A stretch of DNA of 64,000 bases from a virus. The stretch is taken from positions 1-64,000 of IMG/VR virus record IMGVR_UViG_3300018004_000004; one strand, 5' to 3'. Below the pieces are notes generated by a model. The model made no database searches, was not told where the DNA came from, and saw nothing but the letters and a program-made list of their open reading frames with translations. Shown here one piece after another: positions 60,201 to 64,000 of this stretch (position 1 is its first letter; each line of letters opens with the position of its first letter). The position numbers and the translations under genes were made by a program.

Positions 60201-63200
60201 CGCTACCAAAAGATAGTGAGTTCAACGACCTACAGGTCGTCAATCAGGCGGGAATAGACTATGCATTCATGCCTGATGGGCCCGAGAAAGAAGACAAGCT
60301 TCTCGAGCTGGTAAAGTACTTTCACGGCTATGTGTACAAGTACACTGATCTCATTGTGGCCGGGCACCTCCCGCAAATGCACTACTACAATGGGGATACA
60401 CGCCGCTTCCTTAAGTACTTTCTCCCCAAGACAGAGACTCCGGATAAACAAGCCTTCGCCAGGGTGGCAAAGCACTTGCACCTGGCATTCCCACAACACA
60501 CAGCAACGGACGTCTACGACGTTCTGAACACGTTGCTCCTTCGATGCATCAAGAAGTACGATCCGAGCTACGTCGACAAGATCAAAGAGATCGTACAGGT
60601 GATCAACAAGCTCAAGAAGAACAAGCACATTACTCTCGATCAGATCCAGAAGAAGGTCAAGTATGACCCAACTGGTTCTGTTCGATTGCTCGCGCGGAAG
60701 GGCTACATCCATGCCATCCGCGGCGCCGGCAAGAAGCTGATCGGATACCAGACCACTGAACAGTGGCCACCAAGTAAAGAGTTCCTTTCTTCAGGTCCGA
60801 TCGGCTTCGTATACTTCGTCCAGACATGGTTCCGTTACTATCTGCAGGAACACATCGATGAACAGATGAAGACTCTTGAAGCGCGCGCGTGGGAGAAGAT
60901 GCTCCAACTCGAGCATCGGACCGCGGGCGGAGAAGATATGGACTACACTGGTGATGTTCCTCATGCAGATGGTGATCTCACTGATGGTAGTGGTCATTCC
61001 TGGGCGGCTGACATGTCTATGGTAACAAAGTGTTTGGACCTGTCTGCCATCACGCCGGCTTGGGTAGAAGGTACAACAGATCCTCTATTTGCCAACATGA
61101 CCTATAGAGAAAGACATCTGATCTACTTGTACTACGTACAGGAAATGCCCTGGAAGCAGATCTCCGAGACCATGAAGATGTCAATCAACCAGGTACAACG
61201 GATCCATAACGACATTCTTCAGTTCCTGAAGTCCAAGTTTAAGGTCCCTGTGCCAACCCCAGCGCCTGCTATACTAATCAGCTCTTGAGGACATAGCCCG
61301 ATGACTAACATGAAGGTAATCACCAAGAAAGTCGTCCAGATGACAGACGATCCTGCTGTCTATCTTCCTGTATCTGAGGACTCTTACCAGTATTCTGGTC
61401 CTGTTGAGTTGGCTGTGGGTTATACCGTTTCCGGAACCATTGTTGACGGCAGTACCAACCCGATCTCAGGTGTCACAGTTGCTTGCACAGGTCAAACAAG
61501 TGCAACCACAGGCGCACCTGGAACTTTCAGTTTCGGCGGCCTCACAGGCACCGTCACTGTAACACCAACCAAGACTGGCTGGACATTTGTCCCAGTCAAC
61601 ATAGTAGAGACAACTACTGATCTTGCATGCAACTTCGTTGGGACACAATCATCTTTGGCCACACCGACGTTTAGTCCTGTTGCCGGGCTGTACGCTGGAA
61701 CACAGACAGTAACTCTTACCAGTGCCAATGCAACTCATTTCTTTTATTCGGTTGATGGCACCACTCCTACTGAAGTAGGTGGTGTAGCTGGCCCAAGCAC
61801 CTTCAAAATACTGGCTGCGACTACAGTTCAAGTACCACACGGTCTTACTCTGAAAGCCCTTGCTTATGACAGCACGGCTACTTATTTGGATAGTGCTGTA
61901 GGCTCCGCGGTATACAAGATCCTCGCGATCTCTGCTATCAGCCCATCCAGCGCACAGATCGATGAAGCTGGACAGACATTACTGCTTGCTGGTGGCGTGG
62001 TCACCGGCGGCACGACCAACGTAACAGATTGGTCTTCTTCGGTCACAGGTGTTGCAACTGTTGGAGCTCACACAGGACTGGTCACAGCAGTAGCACCTGG
62101 CTTGACAGTGATAACGGCCGCATCAGATGAAGTAGGCACCCTTACCACTACAGCAACGATTCAAGTAGGTTCGGTCGCAGCAGCAGATGTCACTTTCATA
62201 TCGAACTTCTTCCTTGGTTTGATCAAAGGCGTGGCTTCACCATTTGAAGCCACTCAACAGACAGCGATCCAAACGGCGGTGGCCCACATGCAAACAGGGA
62301 CCCTGACGACGGCTGATTTGAACTTGCTACAAAGTATCTTGAACGTGCAGTACCAGCAGTTGAATACAGCAGGACCGTACCAAGCCGGCCAGTTGGCAGC
62401 AGTAAAGCAAGCCTTGGCGGACATACGATCTCTGTTATAATAGGACTTAGGGGATAGAGGGCCCCAAGGTCCTCTCTAGACCCAGCGTAGTTAGGCCTTG
62501 GATGCCCTTCCTGGGCGCGCTGAGCGACAAAGGTCTGGAGATTGACCTTGAAGCCATCCTGCAATGGTTGGGGCCTCCCAAAGGCCCACAGTAAGGACGA
62601 GCTGATTAAGCTTGTGAAGCAGACGTTATCCTTACAGCCAGACTACTCAGTTATTGATCTGGACCTCCCCTCTAATCAACATGCCTGCCCACCTGACTCC
62701 GATCTCGGAGTCTGGTTGGATACATGGCATCTATTTGTAGACATCCTAGGCTCGAGTGATGACGCAGAAGTTGGCATTCGGGCAGCTAGGCTTTTCCTCT
62801 TTGAGATTAGCACAAAGTGTGCTAGTATGTTATTCAGTGCCGATGCTAGTAAGCCGCCTCTGGATCAGTTTGGCTCGCCAGGCAAGTGCCTAGAGCTGCT
62901 GTTCAATGAGAGCTCGTGTTATACTAATATCAGGCCCATTGCTATTTACAAGGGTCGAAAAGTTTACCTGGGCACGGAGCCCTCATCAACAAAGTCTTAC
63001 ATTCCTTAAGGAGGAACGAGATCAAATGATTACTTTAGGAGTTTTCGTAGCAGTAGCAGTTGCAGAGCTCGCAGTATTCTGCGGCGGTTTCTACGCTGGT
63101 GTGAAGTTGGGCATCGGTGAGCCGGAGAAGCTGTTGGCCGAACTTAAGAACGATGTTCTCGTTCTTCATACCAAGGCTACGGCAGATGTCGAAGTTGCCA

Positions 63201-64000
63201 AGACTTGGGTTCTCGCTGAGGTCGCAAAGATCAAGGCAAAGTTGTAAATCGTAATCCCCTCCAGCAGGCGCTCCCGCCTGTCGATGGAGGGAAATGGCCG
63301 CGACCTTAAGACGCGGCAACAGTGGAGCAGCGTAGAGGTCATTCCTCTCTGTGAACCACTCGAAATGAACGTGGCGGAATAGTTCGTCCTAGCTATACAA
63401 TAACGTCGGCAAGGCCCGGGCGGTAGCCTTAAAAAGCGCTGTCCGGTTGAATCAGGGCCGGGGTCAAGGCTGGGGGAAGTAAACGCGCGGGGATAAAGCG
63501 GGCTGGCCTTATGGTCAGTACTCATCGGAACCCGTGACCGTCGGTTGAGAAAAGGTCATTGCGTGGTGGAGACGGGAATCCACGCCGTTCATTTCATTTC
63601 ATTTTCTGTTGCGGGGTCGACTAGTCAGGCCGATGTCGCCAGTCTCATAAACTGGAACCGAAAGGGCACCGTGGGTTCGAATCCCACCTCCGCTACCATC
63701 TTAGTTGTAAGCCTAGGGGTAGCTTAAGATCGAAAGCCCCGGATAGTACCGGGAGATACCGGACCGAGACCGGGCCCCTAAACCTTTAAGGAGACGACCA
63801 TGAAACGAGTCGCAACTGTAGTTGCTAATGATGGAAACACACGTACGAAAATCACGATCGAAGTGAACAACAAGGGACGTGATTTGACGCGCGACGAAGT
63901 GAAGCATGTAGTTGATCGCCTCACTGGTGACGTCTTCGCCGCGGTACAGAAGACTCCATACAGCAACTATCCCGTCACCGAAATCAAGGTGAAATAAGTT

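Overview
This window reads as the early and replication part of a large tailed double-stranded DNA bacteriophage (Caudoviricetes). Every gene I can support is on the + strand. Genes are packed almost without gaps, and stop and start codons commonly overlap (ATGA, TAATG, TGATG, GTGA). Many Shine-Dalgarno sequences are strong (AAGGAGG type), and GTG and TTG starts are used. There are no ribosomal RNA genes, insertion sequences, CRISPR arrays or cellular housekeeping operons. No terminase, portal or capsid gene is visible, so the virion genes must lie outside the window. Nothing identifies the host; the standard genetic code and the Shine-Dalgarno signals only say it is a bacterium.

Layout. 0-9 kb: small accessory genes behind a sigma70-like promoter, including a WGR-domain protein, a Rossmann-fold RmlD-like protein, a three-copy family of internally duplicated helical proteins, a macro-domain (ADP-ribose) protein, an OB-fold SSB, FmdB-like zinc ribbons and an HD phosphohydrolase. 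9-16 kb: replication core with an AAA+ clamp loader, Rad52-like annealing protein, DnaN-like sliding clamp, family 4 uracil-DNA glycosylase and ClpP. 16-30 kb: nucleotidyltransferase, a radical SAM protein, a family A DNA polymerase split over two ORFs with another gene between them, an HU-like protein and an SNF2 helicase. 29-33 kb: a DUF1257 / deoxyribosyltransferase-like / DUF2997 / AAA+ (Ycf46-like) cluster. 33-40 kb: small proteins sharing a C-terminal D/E-x-R-D/E-V signature, a glycosyltransferase-TPR protein, dUTPase, thymidylate kinase, a structured RNA, a tRNA-like element and a Cas4-like nuclease, then a 0.6 kb region full of inverted repeats with a strong terminator. 40-54 kb: RecA, dCMP deaminase, ThyX, class II ribonucleotide reductase, primase-helicase and a metallophosphoesterase. 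54-64 kb: HAD nucleotidase, HD and SLOG proteins, RuvC-like resolvase, a sigma-factor-like protein behind an SD-masking hairpin, an Ig-like/CBM-like surface protein, and a structured RNA block with a class II tRNA carrying a CAT anticodon and a second cloverleaf-shaped element.

How the genes fit together. The phage makes its own replisome (clamp, loader, split polymerase, primase-helicase, SSB, SNF2 helicase) and recombination set (RecA, Rad52-like, RuvC-like, Cas4-like). A near complete dNTP pathway (NrdJ, dCMP deaminase, ThyX, Tmk, dUTPase, deoxynucleotidase) is paired with UDG, which suggests tight control of uracil in its DNA. A group of NAD/ADP-ribose/nucleotide-handling folds (WGR, macro, SLOG, deoxyribosyltransferase-like, DUF4326, two HD proteins) may serve nucleotide scavenging or counter-defence. 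The sigma-like protein and repeated TGnTATACTAAT motifs suggest phage-directed transcription switching.

The least explained items are the shared C-terminal signature, the split polymerase with an inserted gene, the two structured RNA regions, the CAT class II tRNA, and a set of very small Trp/Arg-rich coupled ORFs.
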